Below are positions 9,682 to 17,573 of a DNA stretch of 64,000 bases, in pieces (the stretch's first letter is position 1; the number at the start of each line of letters is the position of its first letter). The position numbers and the translations under genes are program-made. This stretch comes from Acutalibacter sp. 1XD8-36 (GTDB taxonomy: Bacteria; Bacillota; Clostridia; Oscillospirales; Acutalibacteraceae): contig NZ_QZDU01000009.1 of NCBI RefSeq assembly GCF_009917525.1, forward strand, positions 62,001 through 126,000. The letters run 5' to 3'. The notes beneath the pieces are model-generated. The model did not search any database. It was given only the letters and a program-made list of their open reading frames with translations, and was not told where the DNA came from.

Positions 9682-10473
9682 ATGACCGTCTACGCCGATG
9701 TGCTGGTGATAGTCAATCTCTATGTAGACTATATCCTGCTGAGCCTGGTGAAGGGCTTCCTGCGCCTCTCGCCCCCGGGGTACAGGCTGGTGCTGGGGGC
9801 CCTGGCGGGAGGGGCGCTGTCGCTAGTGGGGCTGCTGCCCCTGCCGGGGTGGGCCGGGCCAGTGGCGTCGGGGGCCTCAGCGCTGCTGACGGCCCTTGCA
9901 GCCTTCGCGCCCCTGGGGAGGAAGCTTATGCTCAGGTGCTGGCTAAGCCTGTGGGGAGCCTCATTCCTGCTGGCGGGGGCGGTACTGTTCGTGCTGCAGT
10001 TTGTGCCTGCAGGGCATATGGCTGTGGTGGGCAGTGCTGTGTACTTCGACTTGTCGCTGCCTGTGCTGTTCTTCACCACCTGCGGGGCCTATACAGTATT
10101 TAAGCTGGCTGAAAAGCTCCTGCCCGCCGGACAGTCCGCGCCCCTGGTGCGGCTCACCGTGACAAACAGGGGGGAGTCAAGGGAGCTCTGGGCCAAGGCC
10201 GACACAGGCTGCGAGCTTAGGGAGCCCTTCTCCGGCCTGCCGGTGATAGTCTCGGAGCGGGGGGCCCTCTCGGGGCTGGCCCCTGAGGAAGGCGGGCCCA
10301 TGCGCCTTGTCCCCTTCGGAAGCCTTGGGGGGGAGGGCCTGCTGTATGCCTTCAGGCCCGACAGCGTAACGGGCCCCGGCAATGCAAAACTCAGCTGCTA
10401 CATAGCCCTGACGGATTTAAAGCTCTCCTCCGGGCAGTACGCCGCCCTGTACAACCCTGACATGTTCCAATAA
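9682..10473 (+). CDS. spoIIGA: Sigma-E processing peptidase SpoIIGA
   Basis: SpoIIGA is the septal-membrane aspartic protease that removes the pro-sequence of sigma-E in the mother cell. The 263 residues contain an N-terminal block of about five membrane helices, beginning [17 protein letters not shown], and a soluble protease half with the catalytic motif DTGCEL near residue 172 followed by [14 protein letters not shown] at 9682 follows GGGAGGTGAGCC; the open frame extends upstream through the terminator, which argues against earlier starts. It sits 19 nt upstream of its substrate gene sigE, the standard arrangement. Confidence 0.95.
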   Translation: MTVYADVLVIVNLYVDYILLSLVKGFLRLSPPGYRLVLGALAGGALSLVGLLPLPGWAGPVASGASALLTALAAFAPLGRKLMLRCWLSLWGASFLLAGAVLFVLQFVPAGHMAVVGSAVYFDLSLPVLFFTTCGAYTVFKLAEKLLPAGQSAPLVRLTVTNRGESRELWAKADTGCELREPFSGLPVIVSERGALSGLAPEEGGPMRLVPFGSLGGEGLLYAFRPDSVTGPGNAKLSCYIALTDLKLSSGQYAALYNPDMFQ

Positions 10474-10492
10474 TCCCAAGGAGGTAATACCC

Positions 10493-11200
10493 ATGCTTAT
10501 ACAGCTAATCTCACGCGTTAAAAATGCCATAGTAAAGCTTCTGGGCCCGGAGCCCTGCCACTATATAAACGGCCCGGACACCCTGCCGCCCCCTCTCACA
10601 AAGGAGCAGGAGCAGAAGGTGATGGAGGATATTAAAAACGATGTGCCCGGGGCAAGGGAGCCCCTTATCACCCATAACCTGCGCCTGGTGGTGTACATAG
10701 CAAGGAAGTTCGAGAGCCCCGGGGCGGGGGTGGAGGACCTTATCTCCATAGGGACCATCGGGCTGATAAAGGCGGTGAACACCTTTAGGCCCGAGAAGAA
10801 TATAAAGCTCGCCACATATGCCTCAAGGTGCATTGAAAACGAGATACTAATGCACCTGAGGAAGAGCTCACAGCTGAGGAACGAGGTGTCCATCGACGAC
10901 CCGCTGAATGTGGACTGGGACGGCAACGAGCTCCTGCTCTCGGACCTTCTGGGCAGCGACCCGGACGCGGTCACAGAGGACATAGAGCTGGAGGCCGAGC
11001 GGGATATGCTTCTCTCGGCTGTGAGCAGGCTCTCCCCCAGGGAGAAGACCATCATGCAGCTGAGATTCGGCCTTGGGGCCGGGAAGGAGCACACCCAAAA
11101 GGAGGTGGCGGACCAGCTGGGCATATCCCAGTCCTATATCTCCCGCCTTGAAAAAAGGATAATAGGAAGGCTCAGAAAGGACCTGGAGAAGGCGGGATAG
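10493..11200 (+). CDS. sigE: RNA polymerase sporulation sigma factor SigE (pro-form)
   Basis: This 235-residue sigma-70 family factor drives early mother-cell gene expression. An amphipathic N-terminal pro-sequence of about 27 residues ends near CHYINGP, just before [11 protein letters not shown], where SpoIIGA is expected to cut. Region 2 ([25 protein letters not shown]) and region 4 with its helix-turn-helix ([22 protein letters not shown]) are intact. AAGGAGG precedes the ATG. It is cotranscribed with spoIIGA. sigG often follows in related genomes but is absent here. Confidence 0.97.
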   Translation: MLIQLISRVKNAIVKLLGPEPCHYINGPDTLPPPLTKEQEQKVMEDIKNDVPGAREPLITHNLRLVVYIARKFESPGAGVEDLISIGTIGLIKAVNTFRPEKNIKLATYASRCIENEILMHLRKSSQLRNEVSIDDPLNVDWDGNELLLSDLLGSDPDAVTEDIELEAERDMLLSAVSRLSPREKTIMQLRFGLGAGKEHTQKEVADQLGISQSYISRLEKRIIGRLRKDLEKAG

Positions 11201-11203
11201 GAA

Positions 11204-11235
11204 CGCCCCCGGAAGGTATATTTTGCCGGAGGGCG
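11204..11235 (+). terminator. Possible terminator after sigE
   Basis: CGCCCCCGG and CCGGAGGGCG can pair around a 13-nt loop just after the sigE stop. The following T tract is weak, so the call is tentative. Confidence 0.4.
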
Positions 11236-11244
11236 AGGTTTAAC

Positions 11245-11272
11245 TTGCATTTTGCCGCAGAAATGGTATAAT
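11245..11272 (+). promoter_or_regulatory. Promoter of the nfnAB operon
   Basis: TTGCAT and TATAAT are separated by 16 bp, about 27 nt before nfnA. Confidence 0.7.
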
Positions 11273-11298
11273 AGAACAGGCAAATTTGCATAAGGGTT

Positions 11299-12168
11299 GT
11301 GATAGACTTGTATAAGATAGTAAAAAAGCGGGAGCTTAACCCCACGGTCACCCTGATGGAGGTAGAGGCCCCGGCAGTGGCGGGGAAGGCCCAGCCCGGG
11401 CAGTTCATCATCCTGAGGGTGGACGCCGGGGGGGAGCGCATACCCCTGACTATAGCGGACTTTGACAGAGAGAGGGGCACGGTCAGCATTATCTTCCAGA
11501 TAGTGGGGGCCACCACCGAGAAGCTGAACCACAGGCAGGAGGGGGATTATATCCAGGACTTTGTGGGCCCCCTGGGCGTGCCAACCCATACCGAGGGCCT
11601 GAAGAAGGCGGCGGTGGTGGGCGGCGGGGTAGGCTGTGCCATAGCCTATCCGGTTGCAAAGAAGCTTTATGAGCAGGGGTGCGAGGTGCACTCCATAGTG
11701 GGCTTCAGGAGCCGGGAGCTGGTGATACTGGAGAGGGAGTTTGAAGCTGTGAGCAGCAGGCTCTGCAGGATGAGCGACGACGGCTCCTTCGGTGAAAAGG
11801 GCCTTGTGACCGACGCCTTGAGGGGGCTTATTGAGAGCGGTGAGAAATATGACCGGGTGATAGCCATAGGGCCCCTTGTCATGATGAAGTTTGTGTGTAA
11901 GCTCACAAAGGAGTTTGACATACCCACCACCGTCAGCATGAACCCCATTATGATAGACGGCACGGGCATGTGCGGCGGGTGCAGGCTCAGCCTTATAAGG
12001 GACGGCAGGCGGGTGACAAAGTTCGCCTGTGTTGACGGCCCGGACTTCGACGGCTTTGAGGTGGACTTTGACGAGGCCATGGCCAGGGGCTCCATGTACA
12101 GGGACTTTGAGCGCCACGCCCATGAGGAGACGTGCAATCTGTTCAAGGGGGTAGAAAACCATGCCTAA
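11299..12168 (+). CDS. nfnA: NADH-dependent reduced ferredoxin:NADP+ oxidoreductase, subunit A
   Basis: This is the small flavin subunit of the electron-bifurcating NfnAB transhydrogenase, which couples NADH and reduced ferredoxin to make NADPH. The 289 residues hold an FAD domain (GERIPLTIADFDRERG), a nucleotide-binding motif (VVGGGVGCAIAYPVAK) and cysteines for a [2Fe-2S] cluster (GTGMCGGCR and FACVDGP). The start is uncertain: GTG at 11299 lies only 2 nt from the AAGGG, while in-frame TTG at 11308 is better spaced and gives the usual family N-terminus LYKIVKK. The gene overlaps nfnB by 8 bp. Confidence 0.93.
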   Translation: MIDLYKIVKKRELNPTVTLMEVEAPAVAGKAQPGQFIILRVDAGGERIPLTIADFDRERGTVSIIFQIVGATTEKLNHRQEGDYIQDFVGPLGVPTHTEGLKKAAVVGGGVGCAIAYPVAKKLYEQGCEVHSIVGFRSRELVILEREFEAVSSRLCRMSDDGSFGEKGLVTDALRGLIESGEKYDRVIAIGPLVMMKFVCKLTKEFDIPTTVSMNPIMIDGTGMCGGCRLSLIRDGRRVTKFACVDGPDFDGFEVDFDEAMARGSMYRDFERHAHEETCNLFKGVENHA

Positions 12169-13555
12169 TATGTCGTTAAAGAAGAATGAAATGCCCTCCC
12201 AGGAGCCGCAGGTGCGCAGCAGGAACTTTGAGGAGGTCGCCCTGGGGTACACTGAGGAGCAGGCCATAGACGAGGCCAGGCGCTGCCTGAACTGCAAGAA
12301 TAAGCCATGCGTGGGCGGGTGCCCGGTGAACATCATGATACCGGAGTTTATTGCTAAGATGGCTGAGGGGGACTTTGAGGGGGCCTATCAGGTTATCGCC
12401 AAGAGCAGCGCCCTGCCCGCGGTCTGCGGGCGGGTCTGCCCCCAGGAGAGCCAGTGTGAAAAATACTGTGTAAGAGGGATAAAGGGGGAGCCGGTGGGTA
12501 TCGGCAGGCTGGAGCGGTTTGCCGCCGACTGGCACAATGAGCACGTTTCAGAGGCCCCTATAAGGCCCGGGAGCAACGGCCATAAAATAGCGGTGATAGG
12601 CTCGGGCCCCTCGGGGCTCACCTGCGCCGGGGACCTGGCGCGCCTTGGCTATGAGGTGACGGTTTTCGAGGCCCTGCATACCCCCGGAGGCGTGCTTGTA
12701 TACGGCATACCGGAGTTCCGCCTGCCTAAGGCTATCGTGCAGAAGGAGATAGAGGGCCTGAAAGCCATGGGCGTGAGGATTGAGACAAACATGGTCATAG
12801 GCCGGTCCCTCTCCATAGACGAGCTCTTTGGGGAGGGTTTTGAGGCGGTGTTCATCGGCTCGGGGGCAGGCCTGCCGAGATTTATGAACATACCCGGGGA
12901 GAACCTTAAAGGGGTGTACTCGGCAAACGAGTTTTTAACCAGGGTAAACCTGATGAAGGCCTACCTTCCCGGCTCGGACACGCCTATCCAGCGGGGAAAG
13001 AGGGTGGCTGTGGTAGGCGGCGGCAACGTGGCTATGGACGCCGCCCGCTGCGCGAAACGCCTGGGGGCCGAGGAGGTGTACATTGTGTACCGGCGCTCTG
13101 AGGCGGAGCTGCCCGCCCGGGCCGAGGAGGTGGAGCACGCTAAGGAGGAGGGCATTGTCTTCAGGCTGCTCAATAATCCTAAGGAGATTCTGGGGGACGG
13201 GACCGGCAGTGTCCGGGGCATGGAGTGCCTTGAGATGGAGCTGGGCGAGCCGGACGCCTCGGGCCGCAGAAGGCCTGTGGAGAAGGCAGGAAGCGAGTTT
13301 GTGCTGGACGTGGACTGCGTTATAATGGCAATCGGCACCAGCCCCAACCCCCTGATAAAGTCCACCACAGAGGGCCTTGAGACCCAGAGCTGGGGGGGCA
13401 TTATAGTCAACGAGGAGACAGGCCTCACCAGCAGGCCCGGTGTGTACGCCGGAGGTGACGCGGTGACAGGCGCGGCTACGGTGATTTTAGCCATGGGCGC
13501 GGGCAAGGCCGCGGCTAAGGCCATCCACCGGCAGCTAAGCGGGGAGGAAGCATGA
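12161..13555 (+). CDS. nfnB: NfnB, large subunit (glutamate synthase GltD-like)
   Basis: The large subunit of NfnAB binds two [4Fe-4S] clusters and the bifurcating FAD; homologues are often labelled glutamate synthase (NADPH). The 464 residues start with the cysteine clusters CLNCKNKPCVGGCPV and CGRVCPQESQCEKYC, then an FAD motif (VIGSGPSGLTCAGDLA) and an NAD(P) motif (VVGGGNVAMDAARCAKRLGA). The end carries a typical flavoprotein GGDAVTGAATVI segment. The pairing with nfnA, with overlapping ends, supports NfnB over a glutamate synthase beta subunit, since no GltB-type large subunit is present here. Confidence 0.94.
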   Translation: MPNMSLKKNEMPSQEPQVRSRNFEEVALGYTEEQAIDEARRCLNCKNKPCVGGCPVNIMIPEFIAKMAEGDFEGAYQVIAKSSALPAVCGRVCPQESQCEKYCVRGIKGEPVGIGRLERFAADWHNEHVSEAPIRPGSNGHKIAVIGSGPSGLTCAGDLARLGYEVTVFEALHTPGGVLVYGIPEFRLPKAIVQKEIEGLKAMGVRIETNMVIGRSLSIDELFGEGFEAVFIGSGAGLPRFMNIPGENLKGVYSANEFLTRVNLMKAYLPGSDTPIQRGKRVAVVGGGNVAMDAARCAKRLGAEEVYIVYRRSEAELPARAEEVEHAKEEGIVFRLLNNPKEILGDGTGSVRGMECLEMELGEPDASGRRRPVEKAGSEFVLDVDCVIMAIGTSPNPLIKSTTEGLETQSWGGIIVNEETGLTSRPGVYAGGDAVTGAATVILAMGAGKAAAKAIHRQLSGEEA

Positions 13556-14040
13556 TTGAGCTGGCCCTTGAAAAGCCCGGGCTTTTTGGCAGCGTATACA
13601 GGCGCACTGCCGCCAGGGGCGTCATCCTGGGGCAGGGCGGGCTTTTGATGATACATACCTGCCGGGGGGACTACAAATTCCCCGGCGGCGGAGTAGAGCC
13701 CGGGGAGAGCCTGGAGTCCGCCCTGCGGCGGGAGCTTTTGGAGGAGACCGGGCGGGAGCTCATAGGGGAGCCGAAGCAGGTCGCCGTGGCCCGGGAGCGC
13801 CGGAAGGGGCAGACCGCCGGTATACTTGAGATGGACTCCCACTATTTCCTCTGCCGTGTAGGCGAGAGCGCTGCGCCGCTGAAGCTGGAGGGCTACGAGG
13901 CCGAGGAGGATTTTACGCCGGTATGGGTGAGCCCCGGAAAGGCCCTTGCCGCAAACAGGGCCCTTGACCTGGAGGCACAGCCCTGGCTGGAGCGGGAGGT
14001 AATGGTGCTGGAGGCGCTTATGGAAAACGGGCTGGTATAG
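13552..14040 (+). CDS. Nudix hydrolase
   Basis: The 162-residue protein hydrolyses a nucleoside diphosphate linked to another moiety; the exact substrate is unknown. A full Nudix box is visible: GGGVEPGESLESALRRELLEETG, given in parts as GGVEPGE, the RRE and LLEETG. Its start overlaps the nfnB stop as ATGA, so it is translationally coupled and in the same operon. A housecleaning or NAD(P)-linked role would fit the neighbours, but that is inference only. Confidence 0.88.
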   Translation: MIELALEKPGLFGSVYRRTAARGVILGQGGLLMIHTCRGDYKFPGGGVEPGESLESALRRELLEETGRELIGEPKQVAVARERRKGQTAGILEMDSHYFLCRVGESAAPLKLEGYEAEEDFTPVWVSPGKALAANRALDLEAQPWLEREVMVLEALMENGLV

Positions 14041-14051
14041 GGGAGGAGACT

Positions 14052-14795
14052 ATGACGTTACAGGAATTTTTCAGGGAGAATCCCCGGGTGGCCCTGGGCT
14101 TTTCCGGCGGGGCGGACTCGGCGTACCTGCTGTGGGAGGCCGTGAATAACGGGGCCCAGGTGAGGCCCTACTATGTAAACTCGCAGTTCCAGCCGGAATT
14201 TGAGCTCAGGGACGCCAGGCGGCTCTGTGAGGAGCTCTCGGTGGAGCTGGCGGTGATACCGCTGGATGTGCTCGGCAGCCCCAAGGTCCGGGAAAATCCC
14301 CCTGACCGCTGCTACCACTGCAAGCGGGCCATCTTCGGGGCCCTCCGGGAGAGGGCCCTCTCCGAGGGCTTCCCGGTGCTCATAGACGGCACGAACGCCT
14401 CCGACGACGCGGGGGACAGGCCGGGAATGCGGGCCCTGGGCGAGCTTTCGGTGCGCTCCCCCCTCCGGGAGTGCGGCATAAGCAAGGAGGAGGTCCGGGA
14501 GCGGTCCAGGGCCGCGGGGCTGTTCACCTGGGACAAGCCTGCCTATGCCTGCCTTGCCACCAGGGTGCCCGGCGGCGAGCCGCTGGAGGCGGGGCTGCTG
14601 GAGAGGATAGAGCAGGCCGAGGACTGCCTTTTCTCCCTGGGCTTTACGGATTTTCGCGTGAGGGTCTTCGGCGGCGGGGCCAGGCTGCAGGTGCCGGAGG
14701 GCCAGCTTGCCCGAGCGGTAGAGAGGCGGCGGGAGATACTGGCCGGGCTTGAGGGGCTGTTCCCGGCGGTTATGCTGGACCTAAGGGAAAGATAA
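14052..14795 (+). CDS. larE: LarE-type ATP-dependent sulfur transferase, three-cysteine form
   Basis: LarE supplies sulfur to the pincer precursor of the nickel-pincer nucleotide cofactor of lactate racemase and relatives. The 247 residues begin with the PP-loop ATP-pyrophosphatase motif LGFSGGADSAYL. DRCYHCK (Cys87, Cys90) and ACLATR (Cys167) are visible. One-cysteine LarE enzymes sacrifice the cysteine sulfur; a Thermotoga LarE with three cysteines binds an iron-sulfur cluster instead, and this pattern resembles that class. No larA, larB or larC is in the window. GGGGAGGAGACT precedes the ATG, 11 nt after the Nudix gene. Confidence 0.88.
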   Translation: MTLQEFFRENPRVALGFSGGADSAYLLWEAVNNGAQVRPYYVNSQFQPEFELRDARRLCEELSVELAVIPLDVLGSPKVRENPPDRCYHCKRAIFGALRERALSEGFPVLIDGTNASDDAGDRPGMRALGELSVRSPLRECGISKEEVRERSRAAGLFTWDKPAYACLATRVPGGEPLEAGLLERIEQAEDCLFSLGFTDFRVRVFGGGARLQVPEGQLARAVERRREILAGLEGLFPAVMLDLRER

Positions 14796-14802
14796 GATTT
14801 AC

Positions 14803-14831
14803 TTGACGGGCAGGGGCAAACCTGCTAAGAT
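14803..14831 (+). promoter_or_regulatory. Promoter of the 47-residue orphan gene
   Basis: TTGACG and TAAGAT are separated by exactly 17 bp, with the gene's RBS 20 nt downstream. Confidence 0.75.
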
Positions 14832-14861
14832 ATAGATAGAATATAAAAAGGTGGCAGCTTT

Positions 14862-15005
14862 ATGTTTACGGAAAACGAACGCAGGGATGTGCGCAAGGCG
14901 ATGGCCTTTGACCTTATGCAAATTTTCAGGGCAGAGCCGGGCAAGACCTACACCCTGGAGGAAATCGAAAAGCTGCTTGTGGCCTACGTTCAGGGCAACG
15001 ACTGA
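14862..15005 (+). CDS. Small protein of 47 residues, unknown function
   Basis: The predicted protein starts MFTENERRDVRKAMAFDLMQ and ends EEIEKLLVAYVQGND. It is acidic, predicted mostly helical and without membrane segments or cysteines. Support for a real gene: a 17-bp-spaced promoter at 14803-14831, the RBS AAAAGGTGG nine bases before ATG, and a perfect hairpin terminator beginning 7 nt after the stop. I do not recognise the family. The segment KTYTLEEIEKLL resembles the way short winged-helix or helicase-loader fragments look, but that is not enough for a call. Confidence 0.68.
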   Translation: MFTENERRDVRKAMAFDLMQIFRAEPGKTYTLEEIEKLLVAYVQGND

Positions 15006-15011
15006 TATAGT

Positions 15012-15040
15012 AAAAGGGATGGCGTTAAGCCATCCCTTTT
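15012..15040. terminator. Bidirectional terminator shared by the small gene and the histidine kinase
   Basis: AAAAGGGATGGC and GCCATCCCTTTT form a perfect 12-bp stem with a 5-nt loop. On the minus strand the last codons and stop of the histidine kinase lie inside the stem. Confidence 0.88.
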
Positions 15041-16704
15041 ATTGTCTCCCCGCCGACTAAGGGGAACTGTACAGTTGCCACAAACAAATCACCGTCTGTG
15101 CGCACAAAGAACCTGCCCCCACAGGCCTCTGTAAAGCTCTTTGCTATGCTGAGCCCGAGGCCGCTGCCCTCGGTGGTGCGGTTCTGGTCGCCCCTGACAA
15201 AGCGGGCGGTAAGGTCCTCGCCCTTCATGGTTATCTCTGTCTTGGAGACGTTGCGTATGCTGGCGCTGGCAAGGCCGGACTGGGCTACGAGGCTCACATA
15301 TACCCTTGAGCCCTCAAGGGAATACTGGGTGCAGTTGCGTATCAGGTTCTGGAACACCCTGTAGAGCCGCTGGCCGTCTGCGTGGACCAGCATGGGGGTA
15401 TCCGGGATATCCACCCTGAACTGGAGCTTTGAGTGCTCTATGACCTCCTCCATCTCCACGAAGGTCTGCTTTAGGAGCCGCCCTATGTCAAGGTCGTCAA
15501 GATTCAGGCTGATATTGCCTGTGGCGGCCTTGGAGACCTCAAAGACGTCCTGGACTATGACGCTCAGCCGCTGGGTCTTCTGGGAGAGTATGTCCACGTA
15601 GTCCTTTGCCGCCGGGGAGAGCTCCTCCTTCTTCAAAAGCTCCACATAGCTTATCACAGAGGTCAGTGGGGTCTTGATGTCGTGGGAGACGTTGGTGATA
15701 AGCTCTATCTTGGTGCGGTCCGCCTTGGTCCCCTCCTCAACGGCCTTCTGCACGCCTGTGCGTATCATGTTCAGCTGCATGGCGCAGTCGTAGAGGTTTG
15801 AGGTGGGGGGCACATGGTTTACGGCGTCCAGGTTCCCGCCGTACATCTCGGTTATCTGGTCCATCAGAAGGTTCCAGTCCCGCAGGTCCCGCTTTAGGGA
15901 GAGGATGTACCACCACACGGCGCCTATCACCCCCACCACGGACACAAAGGGCACCGTCAGGGCCAGCTTGTCCCTGTGGGGCGGGGGCAGGAGGTTTATA
16001 AGTATGCCGTAGCCGAAAAGGCCGAAGGCTATCAGGGCCGCGCACACGCCTATGACGCTGTAGGCCCGCCTAAGGGCCCGCTGCTGGAAGGTGGTCATCT
16101 TGTGGAAGTCGTTGATTCTCAGGAGCACGGAATGTATGATATTATGCCCGAAGAACCTTCTGTTGCGCCCCACGTCAAGGCAGAGGAAGTATAGGAGCAG
16201 CACACCCAGCACCCCGGCGGTGAAGATGAGGGGGGTGCTGCTGTTGCCCATAAGACTTAGCAGGAACACAAGGAAGCAGGCGATTATAATGAGCTTTGCC
16301 TCCATCCAGACCCACCCGAGCCACCGGGCCACTATGGCCTCGAAGGCCCGACGGTCCTGCCTGAAGGCAAAGACCAGTATAAGCGCTGTCAGCATTACGG
16401 CGACGGCGCTCACGATTTTGACCCCGTATTCATAGACAAGCTCCGGGGCCTGTATCTCCACATAGCCGCCGTCCGGGGTCTCCTCCAGGTGCCGGGGCAC
16501 GCTCCCGGCGAACTCATGGACGCTGTCTGTGGCGTACTCTGTCATGCCGGGGCTCACCAGCACCATCACCGCGAACACCAGCAGCAGGCTCACCGCACAG
16601 AGGATAAACAGCAGGCAGAGCCAGGATATCAGCCCCTTAAAGGTATTGGTGGGCCTGCTGCGGAGGAGCTCCCCCGGGTCAATGCTTCTCGAATTTGTAA
16701 CCAA
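15025..16704 (-). CDS. Membrane sensor histidine kinase, VanS-like
   Basis: This sensor pairs with the response regulator just upstream. It has an N-terminal part with about six membrane helices and one extracytoplasmic loop (about residues 54-92), then a dimerisation domain with the phosphoacceptor box NVSHDIKTPLTSV near residue 340, an N box (QNLIRNCTQYS) and a G box (GSGLGLSIAKSF). No ATG is available; TTG at 16704, overlapping the regulator by 26 bp with GAAGGTGG upstream, is the best start. The signal is unknown; the neighbouring deacetylase suggests cell-envelope sensing, as inference. Confidence 0.92.
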   Translation of the reverse strand: MVTNSRSIDPGELLRSRPTNTFKGLISWLCLLFILCAVSLLLVFAVMVLVSPGMTEYATDSVHEFAGSVPRHLEETPDGGYVEIQAPELVYEYGVKIVSAVAVMLTALILVFAFRQDRRAFEAIVARWLGWVWMEAKLIIIACFLVFLLSLMGNSSTPLIFTAGVLGVLLLYFLCLDVGRNRRFFGHNIIHSVLLRINDFHKMTTFQQRALRRAYSVIGVCAALIAFGLFGYGILINLLPPPHRDKLALTVPFVSVVGVIGAVWWYILSLKRDLRDWNLLMDQITEMYGGNLDAVNHVPPTSNLYDCAMQLNMIRTGVQKAVEEGTKADRTKIELITNVSHDIKTPLTSVISYVELLKKEELSPAAKDYVDILSQKTQRLSVIVQDVFEVSKAATGNISLNLDDLDIGRLLKQTFVEMEEVIEHSKLQFRVDIPDTPMLVHADGQRLYRVFQNLIRNCTQYSLEGSRVYVSLVAQSGLASASIRNVSKTEITMKGEDLTARFVRGDQNRTTEGSGLGLSIAKSFTEACGGRFFVRTDGDLFVATVQFPLVGGETIKGMA

Positions 16705-17383
16705 TGCCCCACACCACCTTCAGATATTCCGGCTCGCTGGGATTTATCTCTATCTTCTCCCTTATGCGCCGTATATGCACCATTACGGTGTTCTCTGTAG
16801 AATAGGCCGACTCGTTCCATATTTTCGAGTAAATCTCCTCGGCGGGGAATATCCTGCCGGGGTTGCGCATCAGGAGCTCCACTATCTTGGTCTCCGTGGC
16901 GGTGAGCTTGATGGGCTCGTCATCGGCGTATAGAACGTGCTCGTCCAGGTTGAACCTGAGCCGCCCGTTTATTATCACGTTCTCCCCCTGGGAGTTGATG
17001 TCCCCAAGGCTGGTATATCTTCTCAGCTGGGACTTTACCCTGGCGGCAAGCTCCATGGGGTTAAAGGGCTTTGTCACATAGTCGTCGGCGCCCATGGACA
17101 GGCCCAGTATCTTGTCGCTGTTCTCGCTTTTAGCCGAGAGGACTATAATGGGCAGGTTTTTCCCCTCCCTTATGCGCATGATGGCTGAAAGGCCGTCGAG
17201 CCTTGGCATCATCACGTCGATAATTATCAGGTGTATATTTTTTGTGGCGACCAAATCCAGGGCCTCCATGCCGTCGTAGGCCTTCAGGACCGTGTACCCC
17301 TCGCTCTCAAGGGTAAGGGCGATGGCCCTGACTATCTCCCGGTCGTCGTCCACCACCAGGATGTTTTTGCTCTCGTTGTCCAT
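16679..17383 (-). CDS. OmpR/VanR-family response regulator
   Basis: The 234-residue regulator has a receiver domain with the acidic pair (VVDDD near residue 11), the phosphoacceptor aspartate in IIIDVMMPRLDG, and the conserved lysine in VTKPFNPMEL. A winged-helix DNA-binding domain follows, with the family signature ENTVMVHIRRIREKIE. ATG at 17383 follows TTGGAGGGAGCTGC. Its stop overlaps the kinase start, so the two are coupled. The 14-bp inverted repeat at 17457-17504 in the divergent intergenic region is a candidate binding site. Confidence 0.95.
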   Translation of the reverse strand: MDNESKNILVVDDDREIVRAIALTLESEGYTVLKAYDGMEALDLVATKNIHLIIIDVMMPRLDGLSAIMRIREGKNLPIIVLSAKSENSDKILGLSMGADDYVTKPFNPMELAARVKSQLRRYTSLGDINSQGENVIINGRLRFNLDEHVLYADDEPIKLTATETKIVELLMRNPGRIFPAEEIYSKIWNESAYSTENTVMVHIRRIREKIEINPSEPEYLKVVWGIGYKFEKH

Positions 17384-17456
17384 GCAGCTCCCTCCAATTA
17401 TATATAGTCTACAGATTAAACCTTAGTTTTTTGAGTACATAATTCTTACAGAAATC

Positions 17457-17504
17457 ATACTTTCCGAAAGCAATCTGGCGAAGCCGCTTTCTTTCGGAAA
17501 GTAT
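17457..17504. repeat. Perfect 14-bp inverted repeat in the divergent intergenic region
   Basis: ATACTTTCCGAAAG (17457-17470) and CTTTCGGAAAGTAT (17491-17504) are perfect inverse copies separated by 20 bp. No T tract follows on either side, so it does not look like a terminator. Its position between the two-component operon and the deacetylase suggests an operator or an RNA leader structure. Confidence 0.8.
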
Positions 17505-17573
17505 ACATCATCTTTTCAGGTTTGGCAACATATTTTTCTTTTGGAAGGCTTTATTTTGAAAGGATGTGCTGTA

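Noticed and set aside
11134-12336. Open frame on the minus strand opposite nfnA
   Set aside because: It crosses the nfnA promoter and the sigE end and has no family resemblance, while nfnA is certain.
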